DNA of 64,000 nucleotides, taken from positions 1 to 64,000 of the forward strand of contig NZ_JACYUY010000030.1 in the NCBI RefSeq assembly GCF_014842025.1, read 5' to 3'. Every line of letters starts with the position of its first letter. The first letter of the stretch is position 1. This DNA is from Massilia sp. CFBP 13721 (GTDB lineage: Bacteria > Pseudomonadota > Gammaproteobacteria > Burkholderiales > Burkholderiaceae_D). A program made the position numbers and the translations under genes. The notes beneath the pieces are model-generated. The model did not search any database. It saw only the letters and a program-made list of their open reading frames with translations, and was not told where the DNA came from. Positions 16,226 through 24,989 of this stretch are shown in pieces.

Positions 16226-16573
16226 TTAACTGCGGAAAATAAAATAGACCGCGCCGACCAGGCACAGCGCCGCCCAGACGTAATCGAGCTTGAACGGCTG
16301 GTCCATATAGAACATGGCGAACGGTACGAACACGCTCAAGGTGATCGCTTCCTGCATGATCTTCAGTTGCGCCAGGCTGTACTGGGTGGCGCCGATGCGG
16401 TTGGCCGGCACCTGCAGCAGGTATTCGAACAGGGCGATGCCCCAGCTGATCAGCGCGGCGATGTACCAGGCCCGGTTGTTCAGGCTTTTCAAATGCCCGT
16501 ACCAGGCAAAGGTCATGAAGATGTTCGACAGCACCAGCAAGCCGGCGGTCTGGAAGAAAACGGGAATTTGCAT
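16226..16573 (-). CDS. DUF486 family small membrane protein
   Basis: The 115-residue protein has four hydrophobic helices and the family-typical FAWYGHLK, AWYIAALISWGIALFEY and QYSLAQLKIMQE segments. DUF486 proteins resemble half-size drug/metabolite transporter subunits; no function is established. The start is at 16573, six bases after the folK stop, so it is probably translated from the same mRNA. Confidence 0.85.
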   Translation of the reverse strand: MQIPVFFQTAGLLVLSNIFMTFAWYGHLKSLNNRAWYIAALISWGIALFEYLLQVPANRIGATQYSLAQLKIMQEAITLSVFVPFAMFYMDQPFKLDYVWAALCLVGAVYFIFRS

Positions 16574-16578
16574 GGGGT

Positions 16579-17055
16579 TTATCTGTCGAGGCGGACGATG
16601 GCCTGGTCCGCCACCGCCGGCAAATAATCGGCCGCATGTCCCTGTCCGGGAATGACCGCGCTTGGGGCCACTTCCAGCAGCGGCGCCAGCACGAAGGCGC
16701 GCTCGTGCATGCGCGGATGCGGCACGCTCAGGGCCGGGGTATGGATGACCTCGTCGCCATACAGCAGCAGATCGAGGTCGAGCGTGCGCGGGGCGTTGCG
16801 GTAGGGGCGCTCGCGGCCGTGGGCCGTCTCGATGGCTTGCAGCATGGCCAATAGCGCGTGGGCGTCGAGTTCGGTGTCGAGCAGGGCCACCGCGTTGATG
16901 TAGTCGTCGCCCGACGAGTCGATCGGCGCCGTGCGCCACAGGCTTGAACCGGCAACCAGCCGGCAGCCGGGCTGCGCATCCAGGCGGGCGAGGGCGTCGA
17001 GCACATTCGCCCGCGCATCGCCCAGGTTGGCGCCGATGCCGATGACAGCGATCAT
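16579..17055 (-). CDS. folK: 2-amino-4-hydroxy-6-hydroxymethyldihydropteridine pyrophosphokinase
   Basis: Pyrophosphorylates 6-hydroxymethyl-dihydropterin using ATP in folate synthesis. The 158-residue protein has GIGANLGDARANV at the N-terminus, the Mg-binding NAPRTLDLDLLLYGD signature, and PHPRMHERAFVLAPL. Length is normal. Its ATG overlaps the pcnB stop by four bases (ATGA), indicating translational coupling. Confidence 0.95.
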   Translation of the reverse strand: MIAVIGIGANLGDARANVLDALARLDAQPGCRLVAGSSLWRTAPIDSSGDDYINAVALLDTELDAHALLAMLQAIETAHGRERPYRNAPRTLDLDLLLYGDEVIHTPALSVPHPRMHERAFVLAPLLEVAPSAVIPGQGHAADYLPAVADQAIVRLDR

Positions 17056-18512
17056 TCGCGGATGTTGCTCACGGACGGTCCTGGATCGGTCGAATTCGCG
17101 ATCGAACCCGCGCTCGAACTTGCGTCCAGGCGCGCGTTCGATCCCGCATCTCCATCGGCACCCGCATCGGTACCTTCGGCACTACGGTGGCGCGGTCCGC
17201 GCCGTGGCGCACGCTTCTTCTTTTCGCCGGCGACCGGCGCCGGGCGGTTGGCCTGGGTCACCAGGCGTTCGCGCTCGCCCGCTTCGGCTTCGTAGAAGGC
17301 GGTCCACCATTCGCCCAGCTCCATGTCGAGTTCGCCCGATTCGCAGCGCAGCAGCAGGAAATCGTAGCCGGCGCGGAAGCGCGGGTTCTCCAGCAGCTTG
17401 TAAGGGGCTTTGCCGCTGCGGCGTTCGAAGCGCGGCTGCATGGCCCAGATGTCGCGCATGTCGGTGGCGATGCGGCGCTGCAGGGCCAGGTTGTCGGTTT
17501 GCGTGTCGAGCACGGCATCGGCGGCCAGGTGCAGGGCTGGGATCGGCGCTTCGCCGGCGGCGCGGTAGGCGGTCCACTTTTCCAGCACCTGGTGCCACAA
17601 CAGCGAGGCGAACAGGAAGCCCGGCGACACCCCCTTGCCGGCCTTTACGCGCGAGTCCGTGGATTCTAGCGCCAGGGTGACGAACTTCATGCCGATCGGC
17701 TGTTCCAGCACCACGTCGAGCAGCGGCAGCAAGCCGTGATGCAGGCCGGCCGAACGCAGCTCTTTCAGGCAAGCCAGCGCGTGGCCCGAGAGCAGCAATT
17801 TCAGCATCTCGTCGAACACGCGCGCGGCCGGCACGTTGTCGATCAGCGGCGCCATCACGGGGATCGGCGCGCGCGTGGTCGGCTCGATCGTGAAACCGAG
17901 CTTGGCCGCGAAGCGCACCACGCGCAGCATGCGCACCGGGTCTTCGCGGTAACGCGCTTCCGGCACGCCGATGATGCGCAGCGTCTTTTCGCGGATGTCG
18001 GCGATGCCGCCGTGGTAGTCCAGCACGGTTTGCGTAGCCGGATCGTAGTACATCGCGTTGATGGTGAAGTCGCGGCGGGCGGCGTCTTCGTGCTGCGGTC
18101 CGAAGTTGTTGTCGCGCAGGACGCGACCGTGTTCGTCCTTGGGGGCGTTGTTGCTGCCGTTGCCGCGGAAGGTGGTCACTTCCAGCAGCTCCTGGCCGAA
18201 CATCACGTGCACGATCTGGAAGCGGCGGCCGATGATAAAGGCGCGCCGGAACAGCTTTTTCACCTGTTCGGGCGTGGCGTCGGTAGCGATATCGAAGTCT
18301 TTCGGCTTCACGCCGAGCAGTAGGTCGCGCACGGCGCCGCCCACCACAAAGGCTTGATAACCGGCTTCCTGCAGGGTTTGCGTCAGGCGGATCGCGTTCG
18401 GCGACACCAGTTTCAAATCGATGCCGTGTTCGTCCGGGCCGAGGGTGTGCGGCTGGGTAGGATCGCGCTCGTCTTTCACGCCAAGGATTTTACGAATGAA
18501 TTTTTTAATCAT
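17052..18512 (-). CDS. pcnB: Poly(A) polymerase I / polynucleotide adenylyltransferase
   Basis: Adds 3' poly(A) tails that mark RNA for decay. The protein of about 486 residues has the nucleotidyltransferase head: GGAVRDLLLG followed by KDFDIATDATPEQVK with the catalytic aspartates, then the RRFQIVHV and REDPVRMLRVVRFAAKL motifs separating it from CCA-adding enzymes. The C-terminus is basic and low-complexity (KKKRAPRRGPRHR, then Ala/Ser/Asp-rich), as in other betaproteobacterial PcnB. The start at 18512 overlaps the stop of the HAD gene; the frame extending further upstream lies inside that gene. Confidence 0.93.
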   Translation of the reverse strand: MIKKFIRKILGVKDERDPTQPHTLGPDEHGIDLKLVSPNAIRLTQTLQEAGYQAFVVGGAVRDLLLGVKPKDFDIATDATPEQVKKLFRRAFIIGRRFQIVHVMFGQELLEVTTFRGNGSNNAPKDEHGRVLRDNNFGPQHEDAARRDFTINAMYYDPATQTVLDYHGGIADIREKTLRIIGVPEARYREDPVRMLRVVRFAAKLGFTIEPTTRAPIPVMAPLIDNVPAARVFDEMLKLLLSGHALACLKELRSAGLHHGLLPLLDVVLEQPIGMKFVTLALESTDSRVKAGKGVSPGFLFASLLWHQVLEKWTAYRAAGEAPIPALHLAADAVLDTQTDNLALQRRIATDMRDIWAMQPRFERRSGKAPYKLLENPRFRAGYDFLLLRCESGELDMELGEWWTAFYEAEAGERERLVTQANRPAPVAGEKKKRAPRRGPRHRSAEGTDAGADGDAGSNARLDASSSAGSIANSTDPGPSVSNIRE

Positions 18513-19179
18513 TGAAGAGATGGAGTAAAGGCCAGCCTTGGGCTTGAGCGTGGCTGGCGAGCGCGGCGCTCGGGTTGGTCGCGACCGGGTGCGAAACGAT
18601 CGAGAGCAGCGGAATGTCGTTGTGCGAATCGCTGTAGAAATGGCTGCTCTCGAAACTGTCGAAAGGGCGGCCGAGGCGTTCCAGCCAGGCGTGCATGTGA
18701 TTGACCTTGCCCGGTCCCGAGGTCGGCGTACCGGCCAGTTTCCCGGTCGGCTTGCCGTCGGCATCCGTTTCCGGCATGGCCGCGATATGGTGTTCGACGC
18801 CGAACACGCGTGCGATCGGCGCCGTAATGTAATGGTTGGTGGCGGTGATGATGGCTACCAGGTCGCCCGCATCGAGGTGGCGCCGCACCAGGGCCAGCGC
18901 TTGCGGGCGGACCGCCGGTTCGATCACCTCGCGCATGTACTGCGCATGCATCGCCTCGAGTTCAGGTTTTGGGAAACGCGCCAGCGTGCCAAGCGCGAAT
19001 TCCAGGTATTCGACCGGGTCGAGCACGCCAGCCTGGTACTGGGCAAAAAACGCGTCGTTGCGGCGCGCATAGGCGGCGGCGTCGACCGCGCCGATGCGCA
19101 CCAGGAACTGGCCCCACTCGTAATCCGAGTCGATCGGCAGCAGCGTGTGGTCGAGGTCAAACAGGGCAAGCTTGGTCAT
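18505..19179 (-). CDS. HAD-IB family phosphatase (SerB-like)
   Basis: The 224-residue hydrolase carries motif I LALFDLDHTLLPIDSD with the nucleophilic aspartate, motif II/III regions AIITATNHYITAPIA, and the acidic motif IV in HFYSDSHNDIPLL. It is of the type often annotated as HAD-IB or histidinol-phosphatase-like; the substrate is unknown. It starts at 19179, overlapping the hda stop (ATGA), and ends overlapping pcnB (ATGATTAA), so it is coupled on both sides. Confidence 0.88.
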   Translation of the reverse strand: MTKLALFDLDHTLLPIDSDYEWGQFLVRIGAVDAAAYARRNDAFFAQYQAGVLDPVEYLEFALGTLARFPKPELEAMHAQYMREVIEPAVRPQALALVRRHLDAGDLVAIITATNHYITAPIARVFGVEHHIAAMPETDADGKPTGKLAGTPTSGPGKVNHMHAWLERLGRPFDSFESSHFYSDSHNDIPLLSIVSHPVATNPSAALASHAQAQGWPLLHLFND

Positions 19180-19883
19180 TGTTTCTTTTCCGGCAGCGTG
19201 AATTCCGACTGCGCGGCGTCGGTTGGATTTGACAGCAGCAAGTCGCGCAGCAAGGGCAGCGTAACCGGGCGCTGGGTCTCGAGCGAATACTGGTCGAGCG
19301 CATCGAGCATGGTCGCCAGCGAACGCATGTCGCGCTTGAAATGGGACAGCAAATAGGGTAACACGCTGGCCGACAGGGTCAGGCCGCGCGCTTCGGCAGC
19401 CTGGGTCAGCGCCGCGATCTTCTGGTCGTCCGACAAACCGTGGATCAGGTAGATCAATCCCCAGCCCATGCGCGTGCGCAGATCTTCGCGCACCGGCAGC
19501 ACGGCCGGCGGCACCGGGCCGGTGGAGACCATGTAGGCGCCATGCTCGCGGATCTGGTTGAACAGGGCGAACGCGTCGATTTGCGCCGTGGCCGACAGGC
19601 GGTCGCAGTCGTCGAGCAGGTACAAGGTCGTTTCCGGGGAAAACACGAAGTCGGCGGCGGATGCGTCGGCAGCGATGTAGCGCGAGTGCGGCGTGGCGGC
19701 CAGCGCCTGCAGCAGGTGGGTCTTGCCGGCGCCGGTATCGCCCCACAGGTAGGCGAAATGCTCGCGCGATGCACGCTGCGCGAACTGGTGCATCAGGTGC
19801 GCCAGTTCGGCATTTTCCCCGACCTGGAAGGTATCGAGGCTGTGCGCCGGCTCGGCGCCTAAATCGAGCACCAGCTGTTTCAT
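19176..19883 (-). CDS. hda: DnaA regulatory inactivator Hda
   Basis: An AAA+ protein of 235 residues homologous to DnaA domain III; with the sliding clamp it stimulates DnaA-ATP hydrolysis and prevents over-initiation. The N-terminal clamp-binding motif is QLVLDLG-like, followed by Walker A GDTGAGKTHLL, Walker B LYLLDDCD and an arginine-finger region. It heads a tightly packed leftward operon running to thpR and is divergent from purM. Confidence 0.93.
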   Translation of the reverse strand: MKQLVLDLGAEPAHSLDTFQVGENAELAHLMHQFAQRASREHFAYLWGDTGAGKTHLLQALAATPHSRYIAADASAADFVFSPETTLYLLDDCDRLSATAQIDAFALFNQIREHGAYMVSTGPVPPAVLPVREDLRTRMGWGLIYLIHGLSDDQKIAALTQAAEARGLTLSASVLPYLLSHFKRDMRSLATMLDALDQYSLETQRPVTLPLLRDLLLSNPTDAAQSEFTLPEKKQ

Positions 19884-20189
19884 GGCGATCGGGTCATCCT
19901 GGAAGTGTCATACGCATGCGGCATTATAGAAGCTGCCGGGCTGACAATGGAAACGCATGGATGGCGAACGCCAAATGAGGAGGCAATGAGGTCAGGCGCG
20001 GGTGCCTTCGGGAGCGCCGGCGCAAGGCTCGGCGGTGTGTGCTCCAGATGGCGGGATGAGGGCATGTTTTTGTTGTTATCTCGGTTTGGCAAATGGGCCG
20101 GGGCGTTTTGTTAGAATAGCGGATTGACTGGAATCAGTGCACGAATCTAGTTTTCGCCTTCTATTTTACCGCCTCCGCTGCCAAATACC
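19884..20189. other. Divergent promoter region hda / purM
   Basis: About 306 bases with no gene. TAGAAT at 20112-20117 could be a purM -10 box, but no well-spaced -35 element is obvious. Short open frames in both directions have no recognisable features. Confidence 0.4.
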
Positions 20190-21233
20190 ATGAGCCAACC
20201 ATCTAATGTTTCTCTCTCCTACCGCGACGCGGGTGTCGACATCGACGCCGGCGACGCCCTGGTCGAAGCAATCAAACCGTTAGCCAAGCGCACCATGCGG
20301 GAAGGCGTACTCGGCGGCATCGGCGGTTTCGGCGGGCTGTTCGAGATCAGCAAGAAGTTCAAGGAACCGGTGCTGGTCTCGGGTACCGACGGCGTCGGCA
20401 CCAAGCTGAAACTCGCATTCGAGTTGAACCGCCACGACACGGTCGGCATCGACCTGGTCGCCATGAGCGTGAACGACATCCTGGTGCAGGGCGCGGAACC
20501 GCTGTTCTTCCTCGACTATTTTGCCTGCGGCAAGCTCGACGTGGCGACCGCGACCGCGGTGGTCAAGGGCATCGCCGAAGGCTGCGAACAGTCGGGCTGC
20601 GCGTTGCTGGGCGGCGAAACCGCCGAGATGCCGGGCATGTATCCGGACGGCGAATACGACCTGGCCGGCTTCGCCGTCGGCGCGGTCGAAAAATCGCAGA
20701 TCATCGACGGCAGCAAGATCGTCCCGGGCGACGTGGTGCTGGGCCTGGCCTCGTCGGGCATTCACTCCAACGGCTATTCGCTGGTGCGCAAGATCATCGA
20801 GGTGGCGAAACCCGACCTGGAAGCCGATTTCCACGGGCGCAAGCTGGCCGACGTGCTGATGGCGCCGACGCGCCTCTACGTGAAACCGCTGCTGGCGCTG
20901 ATGGCATCGATGGAAGTCAAGGGCCTGGTTCACATCACCGGCGGCGGCCTGGTTGAAAACATCCCGCGCGTGCTGCAGGACCACCTGACGGCCGTGCTCG
21001 ACGGTTCATCGTGGACGATGCCGCCGCTGTTCCAGTGGCTGCAGCAGCACGGCGGCGTGGCGGATGCGGAAATGCACCGCGTGTTCAATTGCGGCATCGG
21101 CATGACCGTGATCGTCTCCGCCGACAACGCGGACGCGGCCATGGCCCAGCTGCAGGCGGCGGGCGAGACCGTGTACCGTATCGGCGAGATCCGCGCGCGT
21201 GAAGAGGGGCAGGCGCAGACTGTGGTGCTGTAA
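20190..21233 (+). CDS. purM: Phosphoribosylformylglycinamidine cyclo-ligase (AIR synthetase)
   Basis: Closes the imidazole ring in step five of purine synthesis. The 347-residue protein has the AIRS fold with SYRDAGVDIDAGD, the GTDGVGTKLKLAFE phosphate-binding loop, MSVNDILVQGAEPLFFLDYFACG and GGETAEMPGMY, plus the C-terminal HITGGGLVENIPRVL. Length is standard. It is followed directly by a strong hairpin terminator and is monocistronic. Confidence 0.96.
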   Translation: MSQPSNVSLSYRDAGVDIDAGDALVEAIKPLAKRTMREGVLGGIGGFGGLFEISKKFKEPVLVSGTDGVGTKLKLAFELNRHDTVGIDLVAMSVNDILVQGAEPLFFLDYFACGKLDVATATAVVKGIAEGCEQSGCALLGGETAEMPGMYPDGEYDLAGFAVGAVEKSQIIDGSKIVPGDVVLGLASSGIHSNGYSLVRKIIEVAKPDLEADFHGRKLADVLMAPTRLYVKPLLALMASMEVKGLVHITGGGLVENIPRVLQDHLTAVLDGSSWTMPPLFQWLQQHGGVADAEMHRVFNCGIGMTVIVSADNADAAMAQLQAAGETVYRIGEIRAREEGQAQTVVL

Positions 21234-21250
21234 GCGCACCGGGCTGAATA

Positions 21251-21283
21251 AAAAAGGCGCTCCGAGGAGCGCCTTGTGTTTTT
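21251..21283 (+). terminator. Rho-independent terminator of purM
   Basis: Stem GGCGCTCC / GGAGCGCC with a two-base loop region, preceded by an A-tract and followed by TTGTGTTTTT, 18 bases after the purM stop. Confidence 0.85.
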
Positions 21284-21311
21284 CGTAGGGTGGGCTCTCG
21301 AGCCCACGCGG
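21284..21311. repeat. REP palindrome, GTAG head outward (left member of pair)
   Basis: CGTAGGGTGGGCTC followed by GAGCCCACGCGG. It pairs in inverted orientation with the copy at 21402-21429; the shared arm extends through GACC/GGTC, giving a BIME-like unit of about 146 bases between purM and the S9 peptidase. Confidence 0.85.
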
Positions 21312-21401
21312 TCGTACCGGTGCATGCCGCAACGTTTGAACTGCTCACCCTACACCTGCACCATGGGCTGACGCGCCATGTTTCGACATGCATGGGTCAG
21401 A

Positions 21402-21429
21402 CCGCGTGGGCTCGAGAGCCCATCCTACG
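21402..21429. repeat. REP palindrome (right member of pair)
   Basis: CCGCGTGGGCTC followed by GAGCCCATCCTACG: the inverted partner of the copy at 21284, with one mismatch in the stem (CATCC for CACCC). Confidence 0.85.
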
Positions 21430-21438
21430 AACTTCGTA

Positions 21439-23478
21439 TTAATTTGCTGCCGCAGGCCCGATGTTCTTGTCCAGGAACTTCTCGACCCGTCCCCAGAAGT
21501 CGACGCGGTTCTGCGGCAGGCGCCAGCCATGGCCTTCGTCTGGGTACTCGATCCACTCCACCTGCTTGTTGTGCGGCTTGACGGCGTCCAGGAATTTACG
21601 GCCGTGGTACATCGGCACACGCTGGTCGACGCCGCCGTAGGCGAGCAGCAGGGGCGCCTTGATGCGCGCCGCCTGCGCGAGCGGGGAGGTGGCCTTCAAC
21701 TGGGCCGCATCCTTGACCTTGTCACCAATCAGGTCGGGCATGCCGTACTGTTTCCATTGTGCCGACAGATCGGAGGTGAAGCTCCAGTGCCCGTCGTAGA
21801 GCAGGTTGATGTCGGTGACGCCCGCCCAGCTGACGCCGCACTTGTACAGGTCGGGGTCGTTCACCAGGCCCATCAGCACGGCATAGCCGCCGTAGCTGGC
21901 GCCGGCAATGCAGATGCGCTTGGGGTCGGCATATCCCTGGGCGACCGCCCAGCGCGCGCCGTCGGCAAGGTCGTTCTGCATCGCCAGGCCCCATTGCTTC
22001 CAGCCGGCGCGGAAATGCTTGTCGCCGTAACCGGTGCTGCCGCGGAAATCGGGTTCCAGCACCGCGTAGCCGCGCGAGGCCAGGAATTGCGTTTCCGGTT
22101 TCCAGCCCCAGTGATTGCCGCGCACGTGCGGGCCGCCGTGCACCAGCACCACCAGCGGCGCATTCTTGGCGCCGCCGCGCGGGAGGGTCAGCAGGGCGGG
22201 AATCTCCATGCCGTCGCGCGCCTTGTAGCGCACCGGATCCTGTTGGCTCATGCGTTGCGGAGCGATGCCCGGATAGGCTTCGCCGACCGGGTCGAGCGCG
22301 CCGGTGCGCAGGTTATAGAGCACGTAGGACAGCGGCCGCACGTCCGAGAACGACTTCACCAGTGCCCACTCGGACTGGTTCTGCGCCGGGAAAGACATCA
22401 GGTTGACCGTGCCGGGCAAGGCGGCATCGAGTTTTTTCTGGGCCTCGGCCATGGCGGGATTGAACCAGGCGATGCTGTCGGCATCGGTGCGCACCTGTAC
22501 GCCCAGCACCTTTTCGCCGCTGCGCACCAGGATGCCCGTGAAGTCGTAGCCCGGGGTGACGACCAGCGGCTCCGGATTCGGCTTGCCGGTGGCGAGATCG
22601 ATGGTGACCAGCGCCGTGGTGTCGCTCTTGCCGTAGGCGGTCGCATACAGGGTGCCGTCGCTGCCGAAGCCGAGCGGCGCAAAGGCGTCCTTGCCGCCCT
22701 GGTAGGAATTGAAACTGCTCAGCACGCGCCATTGGCCATTCGCGGGATCGAGGTAATGCATGGTCGTGATGCCTTTTTCGCTCGACAGGGCCAGGCGCGG
22801 CTCGCCCTTGTGGTCGAGCATCCAGTCCTCGACCCTGCCCGGGCGCGGCACCGTCTGGTAGGTGCCGGTTGTGGTGTCCAGGCGCAGCAGGTTGACGTTG
22901 CGTACCTCGCCGTCTTCCAGGAACTCGACGCTTTCGACGTACACGTGGTCGGAATTCTGGGCGCCGCGCTGGTCGAGCATGAAGGTATGCCAGGGCAGGA
23001 TCTTGCGTGTGATGTTCGTGCCGATCGACATCGGAGGCTCGCCGCGGCGTCCGGCGAGCTGGCGCAGGTTGCCGCCGTCGCGGTCGACCGCGTACAGCCC
23101 GGCCGCCATTACCTGGCCGCCCGGCGCAAGCTGGTGGTCGGTCAGGTCGAACAGGAGACGGCCATTGTTGACCCATTCGAAGCGGCGAATGTCGGCGTCC
23201 TGGTAGCCGGCGACCGTCTGCGCCGTCCTCTTGTGCAGGTCGATCACGATCAGATAATCGCGCCTGCCCGAGGCGCCGGAAATGGCGGCCAGGTAGCGTG
23301 CGTCCGGAGACAGGCTGGCGTCGGCCATTTGCGAATTGATGAAGAAACGCTCGATCGGCGGCGGCGTGAGCACGGCGGCCGACGCGGGGGCGGCGTGCAG
23401 CGGCGCAGCGGCAACCAGCAACAGCGCCAGCGCGCTGCCGAGCCGGCACATGGGACGCACGGGAATGCTTAAGGCCAT
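21439..23478 (-). CDS. S9 family (prolyl oligopeptidase-type) exported peptidase
   Basis: The 679-residue protein has an N-terminal signal peptide (hydrophobic run then APLHAAPASA), a beta-propeller region (about 35-400) and a C-terminal alpha/beta hydrolase domain. The catalytic serine is in GASYGGYAVLMG (about residue 528), the aspartate in YGGVDQRVPM and the histidine in DEGHGW; LVHGGPHVRGN forms the oxyanion hole. It likely cleaves oligopeptides in the periplasm. It is unlinked to the second S9 peptidase at 37386, with which it shares the domain plan but limited sequence identity. Confidence 0.9.
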   Translation of the reverse strand: MALSIPVRPMCRLGSALALLLVAAAPLHAAPASAAVLTPPPIERFFINSQMADASLSPDARYLAAISGASGRRDYLIVIDLHKRTAQTVAGYQDADIRRFEWVNNGRLLFDLTDHQLAPGGQVMAAGLYAVDRDGGNLRQLAGRRGEPPMSIGTNITRKILPWHTFMLDQRGAQNSDHVYVESVEFLEDGEVRNVNLLRLDTTTGTYQTVPRPGRVEDWMLDHKGEPRLALSSEKGITTMHYLDPANGQWRVLSSFNSYQGGKDAFAPLGFGSDGTLYATAYGKSDTTALVTIDLATGKPNPEPLVVTPGYDFTGILVRSGEKVLGVQVRTDADSIAWFNPAMAEAQKKLDAALPGTVNLMSFPAQNQSEWALVKSFSDVRPLSYVLYNLRTGALDPVGEAYPGIAPQRMSQQDPVRYKARDGMEIPALLTLPRGGAKNAPLVVLVHGGPHVRGNHWGWKPETQFLASRGYAVLEPDFRGSTGYGDKHFRAGWKQWGLAMQNDLADGARWAVAQGYADPKRICIAGASYGGYAVLMGLVNDPDLYKCGVSWAGVTDINLLYDGHWSFTSDLSAQWKQYGMPDLIGDKVKDAAQLKATSPLAQAARIKAPLLLAYGGVDQRVPMYHGRKFLDAVKPHNKQVEWIEYPDEGHGWRLPQNRVDFWGRVEKFLDKNIGPAAAN

Positions 23479-23568
23479 ATTGTCTCGTTCAGGATATTGT
23501 TATCGGAATGCCAAGGCAGCGGCCCGCACAGCATAGCAGGCGCTGCTGCGTGTAAAACTATCGAAATG

Positions 23569-24792
23569 TCACGCCCGATCCGGTTGCAGCATCTTGGCGA
23601 CCTGCGCGCCGCGCAGCCGGAATGCCTCCGGCATGATTGAACCCAGCAGCGGGCGCAGGTAGCGGCGGAAGGCGTCGGTGACGTCGGTGCCGCTCTCGCT
23701 GATGAATTCGTCTTCCATGGTGCGCGTCTTGCCGGCTACTTGGTCGAGCGGCTGCAACACGTAGTCGACCGCATAACTACCGGTGCGGCGGATCGCCACC
23801 GAGCCGTCGGCATCGCCCCACATGGCGAACTGCACCGCCTTCTCTCCCACTTCGCGCGCCTCGCGGCCATCGACGTCGGACACGCAGCCGATGAACGAGC
23901 GCTGCAGGTAGCCGAAGGTGTCGCCACGCACGCGCTTGATGCCGAGCTTGTCCTTGATTTCCTCGCACAACAGGTCGGCCAGGGCGCCGGTGCCGGAGAG
24001 TTGCACGTTGCCGTGGGCATCCTTTTCGACTTCCTTCGCCAGCAGGGTGACGATCGGCTCGCCGGCCGCGTCGTGCACGCCTTCGGAGACGGCGATCACG
24101 CAGCGGCCATGGCGTGCGTAGGTCGTCTTCACGTCGGCAAGAAAACGTTCCAGGTCGAACACGCGTTCGGGCAGGTAGATCAGGTGCGGGCCGTCATCGG
24201 GGAACTTCTTGCACAGCGCGGAGGCCGCCGTGAGAAAGCCGGCGTGGCGGCCCATCACCACGCCCACGTACACGCCGGGCAGCGCCGCATTGTCGAGATT
24301 GGCGCCGGCAAAGGCCTGGGCGACGAAGCGCGCTGCCGATGGAAAGCCGGGCGTGTGGTCGTTGCCGACCAGGTCGTTGTCGATGGTTTTCGGGATGTGG
24401 ATCGAGCGCAGCGGATAGCCGGCGGCGCGCGCCTGCTCGCTGACGATGCGCACCGTGTCGGCCGAGTCGTTGCCGCCGATATAAAAGAAATGTTCGATCT
24501 CGTGGGCGCGTAAAACGTCGAGGATGTGCGTGCAGTAGGCCGCGTCCGGCTTGTCGCGGGTCGAACCGAGGGCCGACGAGGGCGTGGCCGCCACCAGTTC
24601 GAGGTTGTGGCTGGTTTCCTGGGTCAGGTCGAGGAAGTTTTCGTTGACGATGCCGCGCACGCCGTGCAGGGCGCCGTAGATGCGCGTGACATTGCGGAAG
24701 CGGCGCGCCTCCAGCGCCACCCCGACCAGCGACTGGTTGATGACGGCGGTCGGGCCGCCTCCTTGTGCAACGAGGATTTTGCCGGATGACAT
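23569..24792 (-). CDS. pfp: 6-phosphofructokinase, pyrophosphate-dependent type
   Basis: Phosphorylates fructose 6-phosphate; sequence markers favour PPi as donor. The 407-residue protein has the N-terminal GGGPTAVIN, YIGGNDSADT in place of the ATP-type GGDGS, and PKTIDNDL with lysine where ATP enzymes have PGTIDND. Aspartate and lysine at these two positions are the accepted PPi determinants. MGRHAGFLTAA and the C-terminal RGDTFGYLQRS complete the site. It is monocistronic between the S9 peptidase and a REP pair. Confidence 0.88.
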   Translation of the reverse strand: MSSGKILVAQGGGPTAVINQSLVGVALEARRFRNVTRIYGALHGVRGIVNENFLDLTQETSHNLELVAATPSSALGSTRDKPDAAYCTHILDVLRAHEIEHFFYIGGNDSADTVRIVSEQARAAGYPLRSIHIPKTIDNDLVGNDHTPGFPSAARFVAQAFAGANLDNAALPGVYVGVVMGRHAGFLTAASALCKKFPDDGPHLIYLPERVFDLERFLADVKTTYARHGRCVIAVSEGVHDAAGEPIVTLLAKEVEKDAHGNVQLSGTGALADLLCEEIKDKLGIKRVRGDTFGYLQRSFIGCVSDVDGREAREVGEKAVQFAMWGDADGSVAIRRTGSYAVDYVLQPLDQVAGKTRTMEDEFISESGTDVTDAFRRYLRPLLGSIMPEAFRLRGAQVAKMLQPDRA

Positions 24793-24817
24793 AGGATCTC
24801 CTTCGCGTATGGGCTTT

Positions 24818-24845
24818 ACGTAGGGTGGGCTCCGCCCACGCGGCG
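24818..24845. repeat. REP palindrome (left member of pair)
   Basis: ACGTAGGGTGGGC, a TCC loop, GCCCACGCGG. Its minus strand contains CCACCCTACGT, the full site predicted for the IS110 guide loop. It pairs with the inverted copy at 24896. Confidence 0.85.
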
Positions 24846-24895
24846 ATACGTACTGGCTCCGCTCTCGTGCTCGATGATCTCGCCGTCGCGTATCA

Positions 24896-24919
24896 CCGCG
24901 TGGGCGAAGCCCACCCTAC
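24896..24919. repeat. REP palindrome (right member of pair)
   Basis: CCGCGTGGGC, GAA loop, GCCCACCCTAC. With 24818-24845 it forms an inverted pair whose arms extend outward of the stem as GATACG / CGTATC, a BIME-like arrangement between pfp and the symporter. Confidence 0.85.
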
Positions 24920-24989
24920 AAAATCGGAAAACCAGAATAACACTGGCATCCGGGCGCGGCCATGCGAGGGAGATAAGGCCACTTTTTTT

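Noticed and set aside
21388..23472. 694-codon plus-strand open frame
   Set aside because: Mirror of the S9 peptidase, whose catalytic motifs, signal peptide and start are clear on the minus strand.
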